Assembly (NCBI RefSeq): GCF_002891535.1 | Contig: NZ_PDZR01000008.1 | Location: forward strand, 87,286-151,285 | DNA: 64,000 bases | Reading direction: 5' to 3' | Source: Methylocella silvestris | Lineage (GTDB): Bacteria > Pseudomonadota > Alphaproteobacteria > Rhizobiales > Beijerinckiaceae | In this document: one piece after another, positions 36,209 through 45,248 of the stretch | Layout: every line of letters begins with the position of its first letter | Position numbering within the stretch: the first letter of the stretch is position 1 | The notes under the pieces: generated by a model | What the model was told of the DNA's origin: nothing | Seen by the model: only the letters and a program-made list of their open reading frames with translations | The model's database searches: none | Program-made: the position numbers and the translations under genes

Positions 36209-36736
36209 ATGCGGTGTCCTTACTGCGGCAGCCTCGAGACCCAGGTCAAGGATTCGCGTCCCACGGATGACGCCTCCGCCATCAGGCGGCGGCGCGTCTG
36301 CCCCGATTGCGGCGGCAGATTCACGACCTTCGAACGCGTCCAGCTACGCGAGCTGACGGTGCTCAAGAAATCGGGCCGGCGCGCGCCGTTCGAACGCGAA
36401 AAGCTGATGCGCTCCCTCGAAATCGCCTTGCGCAAGCGCCCGGTCGAACCCGAGCGCGTTGAGCGTATGGTCAACGGCATCGTGCGTCAGCTCGAAAGTC
36501 AGGGCGAGAGTGAAATCGCCAGCGATCGCATCGGCGAATTGGTGATGGAGGGGCTGCGCGCGCTCGACAGCGTCGCCTATGTGCGCTTCGCCTCGGTCTA
36601 TCGCAATTTTCGGGAGGCGCGGGATTTCAACGCCCTGATCGACGAACTCGGCGCGGAGCAGATTGAACCCTCAAAAGACGAGGAAGGCGCGTCAGAGCCG
36701 CCGCCATCGAAGACGCGGACGCCCACGCGGGCATGA
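36209..36736 (+). CDS. nrdR: NrdR, transcriptional repressor of ribonucleotide reductase
   Basis: A 175-residue ATP/dATP-sensing repressor. The N-terminal zinc ribbon uses C3, C6, C31 and C34 ('CPYCGS...CPDCGGRF'). An ATP-cone follows ('[28 protein letters not shown]', '[17 protein letters not shown]'). The C-terminal 25 residues are a low-complexity tail. It starts 10 bases after glyA and overlaps ribD by four bases. Confidence 0.96.
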   Translation: MRCPYCGSLETQVKDSRPTDDASAIRRRRVCPDCGGRFTTFERVQLRELTVLKKSGRRAPFEREKLMRSLEIALRKRPVEPERVERMVNGIVRQLESQGESEIASDRIGELVMEGLRALDSVAYVRFASVYRNFREARDFNALIDELGAEQIEPSKDEEGASEPPPSKTRTPTRA

Positions 36737-37845
36737 GCGGGATCGATGCGGATGAGCGATACATGGCTGCCGCCATCGCGCTGGCCCGGCGAGGCCTTGG
36801 CGCCTGCGCGCCCAATCCTGCCGTCGGCGCGCTGATCGTCAAGGACGGCGCGATCCTCGCGCGCGGCTGGACCCAGCCCGGCGGGCGTCCTCATGCCGAG
36901 GTCGAAGCTCTGCGGCAGGCGGGCGAGAAAAGCCGCGGCTCCACTCTTTATGTCACGCTGGAGCCTTGCAGCCACCACGGCAAGACCCCGCCCTGCGCCG
37001 AAGCTGTCGCCGCATCGGGCGTCGCTCGCGTGGTGTCGGCGATCGAGGACCCGGACCCGCGCGTCGCCGGACGCGGCCATGAGCTTTTGCGGGCTGCCGG
37101 GCTCGACGTCCGGACCGGCGTTTGCGCGCAAGCCGCGCTTGCCGCCAATCTCGGCCATGTGCTTCGCGTGACGCAAAACCGGCCGCTGATCACGCTCAAA
37201 CTGGCCATGACGGCGGATGGCTTCGTCGCGGCGGGGCGCGAGGAGCCGCGCCTTTCGATCACGGGAGAGGCGGCGAACCGCGCTGTCCATGTGACGCGCG
37301 CGATGCATGACGCGATTTTGATCGGCGTTGGAACCGCGCTGGCCGATGATCCGCTGCTGACGGTGCGACTGCCCGGCCTCGAGCAGCGCAGACCGCTGCG
37401 CATCGTCCTCGACAGCAGTCTTCGGATTTCGCCGGCCTCGCGTCTCGTGGCGACCGCCCGCAGCCATCCGACGCTGATTATTGCGGGAGAGGCCGCGCCG
37501 GCGGCCAGCGAAGCGCGCCTTCTTGCCGAAAACGTCGCGATCGCGCGGGCGCCGACAGATGCCGCCGGACGCCTCGATCTGCGCGGGGCGCTGGCGCTTT
37601 TGGCGGCGCGCGGCCTGACGCGGATCTTTTGCGAAGCCGGTCCGACGCTCGCCGAAGCGCTGCTGCGCGAAGATGTCGCCGACGATATCATCGTGCTGAC
37701 GAGCCAAAAGCCTCTTGCCCGTCCCGGGCTTTGCGGCTTTACGGCCGAACGCATCAATGCGCTGGAGGACGGCTCGCGCTATCGGCTGGTCGAACAACGC
37801 GCCATTGGAGACGATCTCCTGACGCGGCGCGAAAGGATTTCTTAG
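36733..37845 (+). CDS. ribD: RibD, bifunctional pyrimidine deaminase/reductase
   Basis: A 370-residue riboflavin-pathway enzyme. The N-terminal deaminase has the zinc motifs 'PHAEVEAL' and '[17 protein letters not shown]'. The C-terminal NADPH-dependent reductase starts near '[15 protein letters not shown]', with '[20 protein letters not shown]' and '[15 protein letters not shown]'. It is coupled to nrdR by an ATGA overlap and sits three bases before ribE. Confidence 0.96.
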   Translation: MSGIDADERYMAAAIALARRGLGACAPNPAVGALIVKDGAILARGWTQPGGRPHAEVEALRQAGEKSRGSTLYVTLEPCSHHGKTPPCAEAVAASGVARVVSAIEDPDPRVAGRGHELLRAAGLDVRTGVCAQAALAANLGHVLRVTQNRPLITLKLAMTADGFVAAGREEPRLSITGEAANRAVHVTRAMHDAILIGVGTALADDPLLTVRLPGLEQRRPLRIVLDSSLRISPASRLVATARSHPTLIIAGEAAPAASEARLLAENVAIARAPTDAAGRLDLRGALALLAARGLTRIFCEAGPTLAEALLREDVADDIIVLTSQKPLARPGLCGFTAERINALEDGSRYRLVEQRAIGDDLLTRRERIS

Positions 37846-37848
37846 ATC

Positions 37849-38472
37849 ATGTTCACCGGTCTTATCAGCGACGTCGGGCAAATCGCGCGCATCGAGACGC
37901 ACGGCGCATTGCGGCGGGCTCGGATCGTCTGCTCCTATCCGTTCCATACGATCGCCATCGGCGCCTCGATCGCCTGCGGCGGGCCTTGCCTTACCGTCGT
38001 CGAGGCGGGAGCCCTTGGCGGGGACGCCTGGTTCGAAGTCGACGTCGCCGCCGAGACGCTGGCCCGCACGACGGCTTCGGCCTGGACGAGCGGCGACAAG
38101 ATCAATCTCGAGCGTTCACTCAAGATCGGCGACGAACTTGGCGGCCATATCGTGACCGGACATGTCGACGGGATCGCCGAGATCGTCTCGATCGACGATT
38201 TCGACGGCATGAAGCGCTTTGCGATCCGGGCGCCGCGCCCATTGTCGCGCTTCGTCGCCGAAAAAGGATCGATTGCGCTCGACGGGACCTCGCTGACTGT
38301 CAACGGCGTCGAGGACGACGTGTTTTCCGTGCTGCTGATCCCGCACACGCTCAAGGTCACGACATGGGGGGACAGGCGGGCCGGGGAGGCCGTCAATCTC
38401 GAGGTTGATCTCATGGCGCGTTACGCCGCGCGCCTGACGGAAGCAGCAAAGGAGGAGACGGCGCAAGCCTGA
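37849..38472 (+). CDS. ribE: RibE, riboflavin synthase alpha subunit
   Basis: A 207-residue enzyme that dismutates two lumazines to riboflavin. The start 'MFTGLISDVG' and two repeated lumazine-binding barrels ('ASIACGGPCLTVV...LGGHIVTGHVDGIAEI' and 'SIALDGTSLTVNGVEDDVFSVLLIPHT') are diagnostic. In many relatives ribH and nusB follow at once; here an unrelated AT-rich region follows instead. Confidence 0.96.
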   Translation: MFTGLISDVGQIARIETHGALRRARIVCSYPFHTIAIGASIACGGPCLTVVEAGALGGDAWFEVDVAAETLARTTASAWTSGDKINLERSLKIGDELGGHIVTGHVDGIAEIVSIDDFDGMKRFAIRAPRPLSRFVAEKGSIALDGTSLTVNGVEDDVFSVLLIPHTLKVTTWGDRRAGEAVNLEVDLMARYAARLTEAAKEETAQA

Positions 38473-38674
38473 TCGCCGAAAGAGGAGTCCGCATCCGACT
38501 CTGAGCCGAAACAAGCCCTGCATATCGCCCGGAGCTGCGCGGCGGATCCTAAAGGCGCGCTGCGCCATACGTCAGGCACACTATTGTAATCATCAATTGA
38601 TAATAATAAGTTGACAGTATTAGGTGGCCTTTTTTAGTGTTGAGACGCTTGTTATTTATATGTAATCTGCCCCG

Positions 38675-38812
38675 ATGAAAGAACACGTTTATCCAGCTTG
38701 CATTCTTACGTCGACGGTTTTGATCGCTACGGGCTTTTCAATTCCGCTGGTGCTGCTCGGCGTGTACATCGCGCTGCGAACCGTCAGACAAATATTCGGC
38801 GATTTTTTTTAA
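38675..38812 (+). CDS. small membrane protein candidate (45 residues)
   Basis: The frame from ATG 38675 encodes 45 residues with one strong hydrophobic helix ('ILTSTVLIATGFSIPLVLLG' and on to 'VYIAL') and a basic end 'RTVRQIFGDFF'. The surrounding DNA is AT-rich. A TTGACA lies at 38611-38616 and an ATCAATTGAT palindrome at 38592-38601. No clear ribosome-binding site is seen, so translation is uncertain. I do not recognise a family. Confidence 0.4.
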   Translation: MKEHVYPACILTSTVLIATGFSIPLVLLGVYIALRTVRQIFGDFF

Positions 38813-39015
38813 TCTGAGCGACGGCCATCTAAAACCGGCAATGTCGCGATTGGTCAACATCAACCGGCGACACATGATGCCGGGGCGCGCGATGTCGTGA
38901 TGGAACAGGTGCGGCTCAAAGGCAGCTCCGTCCCTGACTCGCTCTTGCCGTCGCTGCGCTCCGTCGACGGGCCTCTCAAGGCGGAGCGCGCCTTGCGGCG
39001 TAGCGGCCGGGCGCG

Positions 39016-39300
39016 TCAGCTTTCGAGCGCTGCCGCGACCAATTCCTTGCAGCGCAACAGCCGGGCATATTCCGCGGCGTCGACCATTACCTGCTCGCGC
39101 TTCGTTTCGCCGGATTTTTCGCAGGCGTCTTTCGCTTCGCGAAGCGCTGCTTCAAGTTTTGCGATCCGGGCGTTGGCGAGTTCGAGATGGACCTGTGCGG
39201 AGCCAAGGATCTTGCGGGGCTGACCCTCGCCGGCCGAGGATTTGGCGAATTTTTTCTCCGTCGCGCGCTCTTTCTTGCCGAAATCATATTCAATGATCAT
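39016..39300 (-). CDS. small coiled-coil protein, unknown
   Basis: A 94-residue charged protein. From ATG 39300, preceded by GGAGA, it reads 'MIIEYDFGKKERATEKKFAKS'. It then has a long helix likely to form a coiled coil ('VHLELANARIAKLEAALREAKDACEKSGE') and ends 'YARLLRCKELVAAALES'. There is no signal or membrane segment. The function is unknown. The longer frame from 39438 is rejected because it has no ribosome-binding site. Confidence 0.6.
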   Translation of the reverse strand: MIIEYDFGKKERATEKKFAKSSAGEGQPRKILGSAQVHLELANARIAKLEAALREAKDACEKSGETKREQVMVDAAEYARLLRCKELVAAALES

Positions 39301-39479
39301 GGCGTCTCCAATCGCGGGGGAAGCAGGACGGCGCCTTGCGCGCGCCGTCTTAAGCGATGAAGAATGGCTTGGTCCGCTTGATCGTGCAAGACGAATTGCG
39401 AAGAATATCGCGGCCTTGCGGACGTCGGCGTCCGGCAAGGGTGAGAGAAGGCGGCCCGGCGGCCGCCCTCCAAATTTGT

Positions 39480-39977
39480 CTAATGCCCTTCGTGGCCCTC
39501 GTGCGCGCCGGCGGGTTCGGCGGCGCCCATCGCCTCGACGGCGAAATCGACCTTGATCGTTCCCGCTTTTTCGAACGTCAGCGTTCCGGGAATGCGGTCG
39601 CCTTGCTTCAGGGGCTGCTTCAGCTCCTCGAACATCAGATGATAGGCGCCAGGTTTCAGCGCGAGTTCGCCGTTGGCCGGCACTTCCGCGCCGCCTTTCA
39701 GCGCGCGCATGGTCATGACGCCGTCGGTCATCGCCATTTCATGGATCGATGTGCTGCCTGCCGCCTCGATCGAAGCCGCAATGAGGCGGTCGGCGGGCCC
39801 ATGGTTTTTTACGATGAGATAGCCTCCGGCCACCTTGGCCCCGGTCGGCGTCGCGCGTGACCAGGGATGCAATATTTCGAGGGAGCCGAGTTTGTATTCA
39901 TGAGCGGCGGCGATGCAAGGCGCGAGAGCCAGGGCGAGCGCGGCGGCCGCGAGGAATCGGCGGGACAGAACAAACAT
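39480..39977 (-). CDS. PCu(A)C-type periplasmic copper chaperone
   Basis: A 165-residue exported copper-binding protein that helps load the CuA centre of cytochrome oxidase. A signal peptide (residues 1-25, '[18 protein letters not shown]') precedes the PCuAC domain '[28 protein letters not shown]', with the metal ligands in 'IHEMAM' and 'YHLMFEEL'. The tail 'AHEGHEGH' is His-rich and may bind copper too. ATG 39977 follows GGAG. It lies downstream of a DUF2946 gene and atp12 on the same strand. Confidence 0.92.
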   Translation of the reverse strand: MFVLSRRFLAAAALALALAPCIAAAHEYKLGSLEILHPWSRATPTGAKVAGGYLIVKNHGPADRLIAASIEAAGSTSIHEMAMTDGVMTMRALKGGAEVPANGELALKPGAYHLMFEELKQPLKQGDRIPGTLTFEKAGTIKVDFAVEAMGAAEPAGAHEGHEGH

Positions 39978-40038
39978 TTGAATCTCCGGGGCGATAGAGC
40001 ATGAAAGACGCGATTGATATCGGTCAGCAACGGCGGCT

Positions 40039-40419
40039 CTAGGCGGTGGGAGGGGCGCGGGGATTATGCGGCGTCCGATGCGCCAGGGCGGCGCTGCAGC
40101 GAGCGCATGCGCCGGCCGGATGGACGGCGGCGTTTGAGCTTCGCGCCGGCAGGACGGCCAATTCGAGAGCCGGCGCCGCCGCTGTGCTGAACACGGCGCA
40201 GGCGACAAGGCAATGCGCCGAATCAGAATGGCGCTGCGGTTCGCCCGGCGCCCTTCCGCTTTGGCAGAGAATCCCGCTCGGCGAATCTCCCTGGACCGGC
40301 TCGGCGGCGGCGAGCGCTGCGAAGGCGATCGTCTGCAAGGCGAAAAGATAGGCCGCGGCAAGAGCGACAAAGCCGGGCCAGCGGGGCCCGCGCGGGGTGT
40401 TTCGCGCGCCTGAGATCAT
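40039..40419 (-). CDS. DUF2946-like small membrane or exported protein
   Basis: A 126-residue protein with an N-terminal hydrophobic helix ('[23 protein letters not shown]'). A Cys/His-containing region follows ('[29 protein letters not shown]'), then a second hydrophobic stretch. The pattern resembles DUF2946 proteins that sit next to copper chaperone genes. It overlaps atp12 by ATGA and precedes the PCuAC gene, which suggests a link with copper delivery. The identification is moderate. Confidence 0.65.
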   Translation of the reverse strand: MISGARNTPRGPRWPGFVALAAAYLFALQTIAFAALAAAEPVQGDSPSGILCQSGRAPGEPQRHSDSAHCLVACAVFSTAAAPALELAVLPARSSNAAVHPAGACARCSAALAHRTPHNPRAPPTA

Positions 40420-41279
40420 GGCCGGGGGGAATTCGGCGGCCGCACCGCTCGAAGCAGCAGCGCCGCCGCCTCCATCTCCGACCAGCGCCGGGCGCGGCGG
40501 GCATGAGCTGCTTCATCCGCGCCCCAGAGCTGCGTCTGATAATCCTCGTCGACATGCGCCGCGGCCCAAGCCTCGTGCGGCGTCAGCGCGCCATGCGCCA
40601 CGGCGAGCGCGAGCAGCGCTGATCCGGTGAGGCTGGTCATGACGTGAAGCGCCGCGAGCGCGAAGGCGCCGCCGGCCTCGGGGCGGGCGATGTCGCGCAC
40701 CGCCTGCAACACGGCGCCGCGGGCTGGCTCCGGCTGCGCGACGTAATTGACGCCTTGCGCGCAGATCAGCCGCGCGCCCAATGTCTCGCGCGCGAAATCG
40801 AGCACGGGATCCCAGGCCGCGGCCTCGGCCTGCGCGAGGGCTTCGGGCTCGCCGGCGCGATAGCAAACGAGATCGGAGCCGCCGAATTGGGCGATGTCGG
40901 CGATCGTCGCCTCCATCTCGCGGGCGACGCCGTCGATCGCCGAATTGGCGATGCGCGTCAGCGGCATTTGTCCCGGGTCGATCAGCTCCTGCTGGCGCTC
41001 CCATTCCGCGGCGATCGCCTCAGCGGATTCCAGCGTCGGCAGGGCGAGCGGGTTGCGCGCGGGAGTCCGCGCCGGGCGCCCATCAAGCAGCAGCGCAAAG
41101 GCGTCTTCTTGCGGCGCCGCGGCGGCATGGCTGTAGAAGCGCCGGGGGAGCGATTTTTTGAGGTCCCGCCGCGCCATTTCGACCGGATCGATGGCGATGA
41201 TTTCGCCGGGCGCCCGCGCCAGATCATCGCGGATGGTCTTTCGCGCAGGATCGCCGGGCAGCTTTTCGTCGGAGCTCAT
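40416..41279 (-). CDS. ATP12-family chaperone for F1-ATPase assembly
   Basis: A 287-residue protein of the ATP12 family, which in mitochondria protects the F1 alpha subunit during assembly. Motifs are 'RRFYSHAAAAPQEDAFALLLDGRPARTPARNPLALPT', 'IAAEWERQQELIDPGQMPLTRIANSAID', 'DLVCYRAGEPEALAQ' and the C-terminal 'EAWAAAHVDEDYQTQLWGADEAAHARR'. Both ends overlap neighbours by four bases (HAD phosphatase upstream, DUF2946 downstream). The HAD-ATP12 arrangement is common in Hyphomicrobiales. Confidence 0.93.
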   Translation of the reverse strand: MSSDEKLPGDPARKTIRDDLARAPGEIIAIDPVEMARRDLKKSLPRRFYSHAAAAPQEDAFALLLDGRPARTPARNPLALPTLESAEAIAAEWERQQELIDPGQMPLTRIANSAIDGVAREMEATIADIAQFGGSDLVCYRAGEPEALAQAEAAAWDPVLDFARETLGARLICAQGVNYVAQPEPARGAVLQAVRDIARPEAGGAFALAALHVMTSLTGSALLALAVAHGALTPHEAWAAAHVDEDYQTQLWGADEAAHARRARRWSEMEAAALLLRAVRPPNSPRP

Positions 41280-41923
41280 GGACCGATGAGATGCAGCAAT
41301 TCGGCGAAATCCGCAACAATGCGCTCGGCGCCAGCGGCTTCGAGCGCGGCGCGGTCATGGTAGCCCCAGGCGACGCCGATCGGCCGCACGCCGGCCGCGC
41401 GCGCCATCTCCATGTCGAAGCTCGTGTCGCCAATCATCAGGGTAGCGGCCGGCTCCGCCCCGGTCTCGGCGAGGGCGGCGAGGATCATGTTCGGCGCGGG
41501 CTTTGAGGGATGATCGTCGGAGGTCTGAACGGTGCGGAACACATCCGCCCATCCCGTCCGCGCGAAAAGATGGTCGACGCCGCGGCGCGCCTTGCCGGTG
41601 GCGACGCCGAGCGTCACCGCGGCGTTCGCGGCGAGCGTCGTGACGGCCTCGCGCGCGCCGGGATAAAATGGTTCTTGATAATCGGGATCGGCGCGGAGCT
41701 CGGTCCATGCCGCGCGATAGGCCTCGGACAGGCTTTCGATCGGCCCGTCCGGCCCGACAAGCACGCGGAACGCCTCGTGCAGCGACAGGCCGACGATCGA
41801 GAGCGAGGCTTCACGGCTTGGCGCTTCGATCGCGTGCGCGGCGAAGGCGCGCCGCTGCGCTTCAAGAATGAACGCCTGGCTGTCGACCAGCGTCCCGTCG
41901 ATGTCGAAGATGATGAGTTTCAA
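41276..41923 (-). CDS. HAD-superfamily phosphatase (phosphoglycolate phosphatase-like)
   Basis: A 215-residue cytoplasmic hydrolase. Motif I is 'IFDIDGTLVDS', motif II is 'GVATGKARRG', motif III Lys is in 'SDDHPSKPAPNMI' and motif IV is 'MIGDTSFDMEMARAAG'. The length and 'GPIESLSEAYRAAW' cap suggest the Gph/PGP subgroup, but the substrate cannot be fixed. It is the first gene of a minus-strand set with atp12 and copper genes. Confidence 0.9.
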   Translation of the reverse strand: MKLIIFDIDGTLVDSQAFILEAQRRAFAAHAIEAPSREASLSIVGLSLHEAFRVLVGPDGPIESLSEAYRAAWTELRADPDYQEPFYPGAREAVTTLAANAAVTLGVATGKARRGVDHLFARTGWADVFRTVQTSDDHPSKPAPNMILAALAETGAEPAATLMIGDTSFDMEMARAAGVRPIGVAWGYHDRAALEAAGAERIVADFAELLHLIGP

Positions 41924-42057
41924 AGCGCCATCCCGCCAAACAAAACTAAGCGGTCGCTAAATTTTTCCATTGTTTTGAAGACCTTGAGTGAGTGACGGGC
42001 GCGCCTCGCCTGTGCCATCCTGCGCCCGCGCCTATCGCGCGGAGGCGGGGGCAGATC

Positions 42058-42546
42058 ATGAGCAAGCAAGAAAAATCCCTTTACATGACCGTTCTGATGA
42101 CGCCCGACATGGCCAATTTTTCCGGCCATGTCCATGGCGGCGCCATTTTGAAGCTGCTCGATCAGGTCGCCTACGCCTGCGCCGCCCGATACAGCAAATC
42201 CTATGTCGTGACCGTTTCGCTCGATCAGGTGATTTTCAAAGTGCCGATCAAGGTCGGCGAGCTCGTCACCTTCAGCGCCAATGTCAATTACGTCGGCAGG
42301 ACGTCGATGGAGGTCGGCATCAAGGTGACTGCCGAAAGCCTCACGACGAAGGACAAGCGTCATAACATCTCTTGTTATTTTACGATGGTCGCGCTCGACG
42401 CGGATGGAAAACCCGGGCTTGCGCCGCCGCTGGAGCTCGAATCCGAGACCGAGCGTCGCCTCTATGAGGCGGGCAAGATGCGCAAGGAAATGCGCCAGGA
42501 AATCGCCGCGCGCAACCGTGCGCTGCATGTCGGCATGCCGGATTAG
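42058..42546 (+). CDS. hot-dog acyl-CoA thioesterase
   Basis: A 162-residue thioesterase of the YciA/BACH type, which hydrolyses acyl-CoA. 'MANFSGHVHGGAILKLLDQVAYACAARY' carries the active-site Asp region, and 'VGELVTFSANVNYVGRTSMEVGIKV' is the second strand pair. It starts at ATG 42058, and the longer frame from 41992 is rejected. A palindromic repeat follows between it and the convergent catalase-like gene. Confidence 0.92.
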   Translation: MSKQEKSLYMTVLMTPDMANFSGHVHGGAILKLLDQVAYACAARYSKSYVVTVSLDQVIFKVPIKVGELVTFSANVNYVGRTSMEVGIKVTAESLTTKDKRHNISCYFTMVALDADGKPGLAPPLELESETERRLYEAGKMRKEMRQEIAARNRALHVGMPD

Positions 42547-42584
42547 TTGGCGGACCCGCGGCTAGCGCAAAAGCCCATGGCGCT

Positions 42585-42625
42585 GCGCGCCTTCCTCAGG
42601 ATGAGGCGCGCGGCGTTTTCAAACG
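42585..42625. repeat. REP-like palindrome between convergent genes
   Basis: GCGCGCCT (42585-42592) pairs with AGGCGCGC (42604-42611) around 'tcctcaggatg'. It is followed by 'gttttcaaacgg', which matches the end of the repeat at 19239-19418. It could serve as a bidirectional terminator for the two convergent genes. Confidence 0.6.
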
Positions 42626-42633
42626 GCCGCCTG

Positions 42634-43632
42634 TTATGGATTGCGGCGTGAGAAGGAGACCGCATAGGCGCCGTCGCGGGTGTCGACCAAAGGATCGCCC
42701 GACTGTTCGATGCCGTCGATCAGGGCGCCCGGCAGAAAGAGAAGCTGCTTTTGCGCTTCGAGAGAGTTTGCGCTGGCCTTGTCGATCGTCAGGACGCCGA
42801 GATCGACCAGCTTGCGGCTGTCCGGCCAGGGCTTCGAGCCATTCTTGATGTCATCGCCCGGTTCGGCGATCTGCGCCTTCAGATGAAACGTCACGGGTCC
42901 CTGCTTGAGGCGCGCGGCGATATCGTCGATGAGGAAGTCGGCCGGCTTGGCGGCCGCGTCTGCCGGATCAAGATGCACGGTTTTTTCCGGGATGAACTGA
43001 TAGCGCGCCGCCTGTTTGGCTCCATCCTTGTTGACGAGCAGGAAGGCGTTCACGCCGTAATATTCTTCATCCGCGAAACTGTCGGGCGTGTGGATTGTCG
43101 CGAACGCCGCCGGCACGCTCGGATGAGCGGCGACGAATTTTTCGAACGGGGAGGGATGCGGCCCATCCTTCGGGCTCTGTGAGATCGCCGTCAGCAGCTG
43201 CAAAAATTCCTCGCCCGTGGCGACGGGGAAAAATTTCAGCGAATTCGTCACCATGTCGGTTTCGCCGCCATCCGCCAGATGGAATTTGACCGAGAGGCCG
43301 TGTGGGTTGGCGTTGCTGGCGCCATCGGGAATCGTCGGAACGCCGGTGGCGTCGGAAAAGCGCACGACGACAGGGATCTTCTCGCCCGAAAAAATCGCCG
43401 CCTTGCTCAGCCCAGCCGCTTCCGGCGAGGCGGTGAAGCTGCCCTCTGCGACGGCGCCCTTGGCGTGATTGGCGCGAAATCCCGGATGAACGCCGAATAA
43501 TTTGTTCATCACGTCGACGATGGCGGTCGGGACGTCCGCATCATCGGCCCGCGCCGGAGCCGAGGCTGCGATCGCGGACGCGGCGAGAAGGAGCTTGGCG
43601 GCGAAAAGGATCTTGAGCTTTGCATCTGGCAT
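42634..43632 (-). CDS. exported catalase-related peroxidase (SrpA-like)
   Basis: A 332-residue haem protein of the minimal catalase family. A signal peptide (residues 1-28, 'LLLAASAIAASAPARA') is unusual for a catalase but typical of the SrpA group. The core has 'GVHPGFRANHAKGAVAEGSF', 'VVVRFSDATGVPTIPDG', 'NPHGLSVKFHLADGGETDMV', 'PVATGEEFLQLL' and 'YYGVNAFLLVNKDGAKQAARYQF'. ATG 43632 follows GGAAGA. Such proteins usually act as weak periplasmic peroxidases. Confidence 0.9.
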   Translation of the reverse strand: MPDAKLKILFAAKLLLAASAIAASAPARADDADVPTAIVDVMNKLFGVHPGFRANHAKGAVAEGSFTASPEAAGLSKAAIFSGEKIPVVVRFSDATGVPTIPDGASNANPHGLSVKFHLADGGETDMVTNSLKFFPVATGEEFLQLLTAISQSPKDGPHPSPFEKFVAAHPSVPAAFATIHTPDSFADEEYYGVNAFLLVNKDGAKQAARYQFIPEKTVHLDPADAAAKPADFLIDDIAARLKQGPVTFHLKAQIAEPGDDIKNGSKPWPDSRKLVDLGVLTIDKASANSLEAQKQLLFLPGALIDGIEQSGDPLVDTRDGAYAVSFSRRNP

Positions 43633-43850
43633 GTTGTCTTCCCGGAACTGTCGAGACGCCGTCCCCGGCGAGGCGGCTCGCAAGCATGATGATATCGACG
43701 CGTCCGGATCAAGCCTGTTTTATAACGGGTCCAGGCGTCCGGGCGCTCGGCGCGACAGCATGACGCCGAAAGGGGCTGACTATTCCGACCGGCATCATGT
43801 CTAGGGAGTTGAAATCGATCACATTTTTGTTTTGACCGATTGCGCCAAGA

Positions 43851-44174
43851 TCATCGCGATCGGGGCGCCGAAGGTTCATCCGCCTTGCGCGAGCACGTCG
43901 TCGCGCTCGGCAGACAGGCGATTCCCGGCGTCGAACACGCGAGTTTGAAGCCCGGGCGGCGCGACCAGGGACGATCCGGCCGGGGCGTGCGCGACGTCCT
44001 GTTGCAGATTGCGCAGCCGTCCGTCCATTCGATGCAATCCTTATGGCCGCGCCCGAATTGATAGAGCGTCGGTTCGATCGCCGGCGCGGCGGCGGGCTCG
44101 GCGCGCGCAAAAATGCTGCCGGCGCAAAGGATAAGCGCCGCGTAACTCGTGATATGTCGTGACCAGCGGAGCAT
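43851..44174 (-). CDS. small exported cysteine-rich protein
   Basis: A 107-residue protein from ATG 44174 with a signal peptide ('ITSYAALILCAGSIFARAEP'). The short mature part has the striking cysteine pattern 'DCIEWTDGCAIC', 'ACSTPGIACLP' and 'TTCSR'. I recall similar small secreted proteins in other Hyphomicrobiales, but their function is unknown. No ribosome-binding site is obvious, and the 58-residue extension to 44348 overlaps prmA and is rejected. Confidence 0.6.
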   Translation of the reverse strand: MLRWSRHITSYAALILCAGSIFARAEPAAAPAIEPTLYQFGRGHKDCIEWTDGCAICNRTSRTPRPDRPWSRRPGFKLACSTPGIACLPSATTCSRKADEPSAPRSR

Positions 44175-44310
44175 GGCGGTGGGGAGAGAGGGCTGTTCGG
44201 TGGGAAAGTGCAAATGGTGTAGCGGAAAATGCAAGAAGATTTGCAAGGAGAAGGGCAAAAAGAAAGGAAAGTGACTGTCGCCTCCCGGGCGTTGCCGTTT
44301 CCCGCCCCTC

Positions 44311-45246
44311 ATGTTAGGCGCGGACATGCTTGAAGGTCTGCCCCCCAATAACGCCGCCTATGTGATGCGTCTGTCCTGCGACGAGCCGACCTCCCGCATC
44401 GTCTCCGATATCATATTCGAGACCTTCGATCCGGCCGACGCCGCCGTCGCGGCCTTCGAGGAGGCGCCTTCGACCGCGGATTGGAACGGCGGCGGATGGG
44501 CCGTCGAGGCCTATTTCGGCCTTCCGCCCGACGAAGACAATCTGCGCGCGCTTGTCGCCGCCGTGGCCGGAGAAGAGGCGGCGCGGGGCATGAGCTTTGG
44601 CCGCGTCGAGGCGCGCGACTGGGTCGCCTCTTCCCTCGAGGGCCTGAAGCCGGTGCGGGCCGGGCGTTTCGTCGTTCATGGATCGCATAGCCGGGGCGAG
44701 GTGCGGGGCCATGAGATCGGCATCGAGATCGAGGCGGCGCTTGCTTTCGGCACGGGCCATCACGGCACCACCCGCGGCTGCCTCTTGATGCTCGACCGCG
44801 TCGCGCGCCGGCGCCGGCCGCGCTCCATTCTCGATGTCGGCACGGGAACGGGCGTCCTGGCCATCGCGGCGGCGAGATTGTGGAAGCGCGCGATCTGCGC
44901 CGGCGATGTCGACAAGGTCTCGGTCACGACCGCCGCGGAGAACGCAAGGCGCAATGGCGTCGGCGGCTTCGTCGAGCCGGTGGAGGCAAGCGGGCTCGCT
45001 CATCCCGCCTTGCGCAAAGGCGCGCCTTTCGATCTGGTCTTCGCCAATATATTGGCGAAGCCGTTGCGCGCCCTGGCGCCGCAGATCGCCGAGGTCACGG
45101 AATTCGGGGCGGACATCATTTTGTCCGGCCTGCTCGGCCGTGACGTGCCCGGCGTGCTCGCCGCCTACAGGGCGCAGCGCATCGTGTTGCAAAGCCGGCT
45201 CGACCTCGACGGCTGGGCGACGTTGCTGTTGCAAAGGCGCGGCTGA
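44311..45246 (+). CDS. prmA: PrmA, ribosomal protein L11 methyltransferase
   Basis: A 311-residue SAM-dependent enzyme that methylates ribosomal protein L11. Hallmarks are 'EAALAFGTGHHGTTRGCLLML', 'SILDVGTGTGVLAIAAARL', 'DVDKVSVTTAAENARRNGV' and 'FDLVFANILAKPLRALAPQ'. Two starts are possible: ATG 44311 and ATG 44326 ('MLEGLPPNNAAYV'). It is convergent with the flippase gene, two bases apart. Confidence 0.94.
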   Translation: MLGADMLEGLPPNNAAYVMRLSCDEPTSRIVSDIIFETFDPADAAVAAFEEAPSTADWNGGGWAVEAYFGLPPDEDNLRALVAAVAGEEAARGMSFGRVEARDWVASSLEGLKPVRAGRFVVHGSHSRGEVRGHEIGIEIEAALAFGTGHHGTTRGCLLMLDRVARRRRPRSILDVGTGTGVLAIAAARLWKRAICAGDVDKVSVTTAAENARRNGVGGFVEPVEASGLAHPALRKGAPFDLVFANILAKPLRALAPQIAEVTEFGADIILSGLLGRDVPGVLAAYRAQRIVLQSRLDLDGWATLLLQRRG

Positions 45247-45248
45247 AT

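Noticed and set aside
36733..38472. FMN riboswitch for the riboflavin genes
   Set aside because: ribD overlaps nrdR and ribE is three bases after ribD, so there is no leader space for a riboswitch.
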